Origin: DATFPK01 sp035264885
GTDB taxonomy: Bacteria > Actinomycetota > Thermoleophilia > Solirubrobacterales > 70-9
Direction: 5' to 3'
NCBI GenBank assembly: GCA_035264885.1
Contig: DATFPK010000020.1
Coordinates: forward strand, 1-5,418
DNA: 5,418 bases
The translations under genes and the position numbers were made by a program. Positions 4,895-5,418 of the stretch are shown here, in pieces; position 1 is the stretch's first letter, and each line of letters begins with the position of its first letter. The notes under the pieces are model-generated. The model had not been told where the DNA came from and did not search any database. It saw nothing but the letters and a program-made list of their open reading frames with translations.

Positions 4895-5418
4895 GTGCGA
4901 TCTCTCGGCGCCCTCGGTCTCGCCCTGCGCAACCGCGACGGTCGGCGGTTGGTCGGCGCCTTCGCGGCGGTCACGATCGCCGAATGGTCGATGGCCGGAG
5001 CGCTCGCCGTCTACCTCTTCGACGCCGGCGGGGAATCCGCGGTGGGTCTGCTGGCCGTGCTCTTCCTGCCGACTGCCCTGGCGGGACTGGCGGCGGGGAC
5101 GATCAGCGAGCGGCGCCGGCCCGAGCGCGTGCTGGTGGTGGCGGCGACGATGCGCGCCATCGCCATCTGCGGGGCCGCAGCGGCGCTCAACGCGGGATGG
5201 CCCGTCGGCGCCATCGTCTTGATCGTCGGGCTCGACGCTCTGACCTGCGCCTTCTACCGGCCCTCGCAGGCGGCGGTGCTGCCCTTCCTCGCGCGCTCGC
5301 CCACCGAGCTCAGCGGTCTCGCGGGAGCCCTTTCCACGACCCGCACGGTCTGCCAGTCGGTCGGTCTGGTCGCGGGAGGTCTCGTCGCCGCCGAGCTCTC
5401 GCCGGCCACCGCATTCAT
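4895..5418 (+). CDS. MFS transporter, N-terminal part (3' end outside window)
   Basis: The frame is open from a GTG at 4895 to the right edge (174 complete codons, no stop) and is easily missed because it is unterminated. The product starts MRSLGALGLALRNRDGRRLV, then shows hydrophobic helices near residues 19-42, 47-66, 76-95 and 99-118, with more beyond 140. The loop between helices 2 and 3 reads AAGTISERRRPERVLVV, a version of the MFS signature G-x3-D-R-x-G-R-R with the usual Asp replaced by Glu. FYRPSQAAVLP near 119-129 is typical of helix 4 in the drug-efflux and MFS_3-like groups. The likely role is proton-coupled export or import of a small molecule across the cytoplasmic membrane; the substrate cannot be told. 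No other in-frame start lies between 4848 and 4895. It follows the exonuclease by 46 bp, with a stem-loop between them. Confidence 0.85.
   Translation, partial: MRSLGALGLALRNRDGRRLVGAFAAVTIAEWSMAGALAVYLFDAGGESAVGLLAVLFLPTALAGLAAGTISERRRPERVLVVAATMRAIAICGAAAALNAGWPVGAIVLIVGLDALTCAFYRPSQAAVLPFLARSPTELSGLAGALSTTRTVCQSVGLVAGGLVAAELSPATAF

Overview
The window is strongly G+C-rich, with G or C at most third codon positions. Together with the protein families present, this points to a chromosomal segment of a high-G+C actinobacterium. A deep-branching lineage such as Thermoleophilia/Solirubrobacterales is plausible, but this is inferred from protein flavour and no marker gene is present. I see no rRNA, tRNA, CRISPR array, insertion sequence or phage gene.

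Layout: (1) 1-767, plus strand: the C-terminal part of a thioredoxin-reductase-like FAD/NAD(P) oxidoreductase cut by the left edge. It lacks the CxxC redox pair. (2) 776-2296, minus strand: a secreted alpha/beta hydrolase of about 506 residues, convergent with the first gene and only 8 bp from it. (3) 2329-2922, plus strand: a TetR-family repressor, divergent from the hydrolase. The A+T-rich junction between these two genes carries an 18-bp inverted repeat lying between a minus-strand -35 and -10, and a second abutting inverted repeat. (4) 2991-3974, plus strand: a polytopic membrane PAP2-superfamily enzyme with AUR1-like (PSLH ... H-x3-D) motifs. (5) 3985-4848, plus strand: a stand-alone 5'-3' exonuclease related to the N-terminal domain of DNA polymerase I. 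(6) 4895-5418, plus strand: the N-terminal part of an MFS transporter cut by the right edge.

The best-supported functional unit is the divergent tetR/hydrolase pair. The repressor probably controls export of the hydrolase, and perhaps its own synthesis, through the palindrome in the hydrolase promoter spacer. The PAP2 enzyme, exonuclease and transporter follow tetR on the same strand with gaps of 68, 10 and 46 bp. They have no obvious shared pathway and look like ordinary neighbours.

A recurring feature is the near absence of Shine-Dalgarno sequences, combined with -10-like hexamers ending 5-7 nt before the start codon of all four plus-strand genes whose starts are visible. This pattern fits leaderless transcription. 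I did not find convincing evidence of a wholly new system; the most interesting region is the compact control region at 2310-2348.
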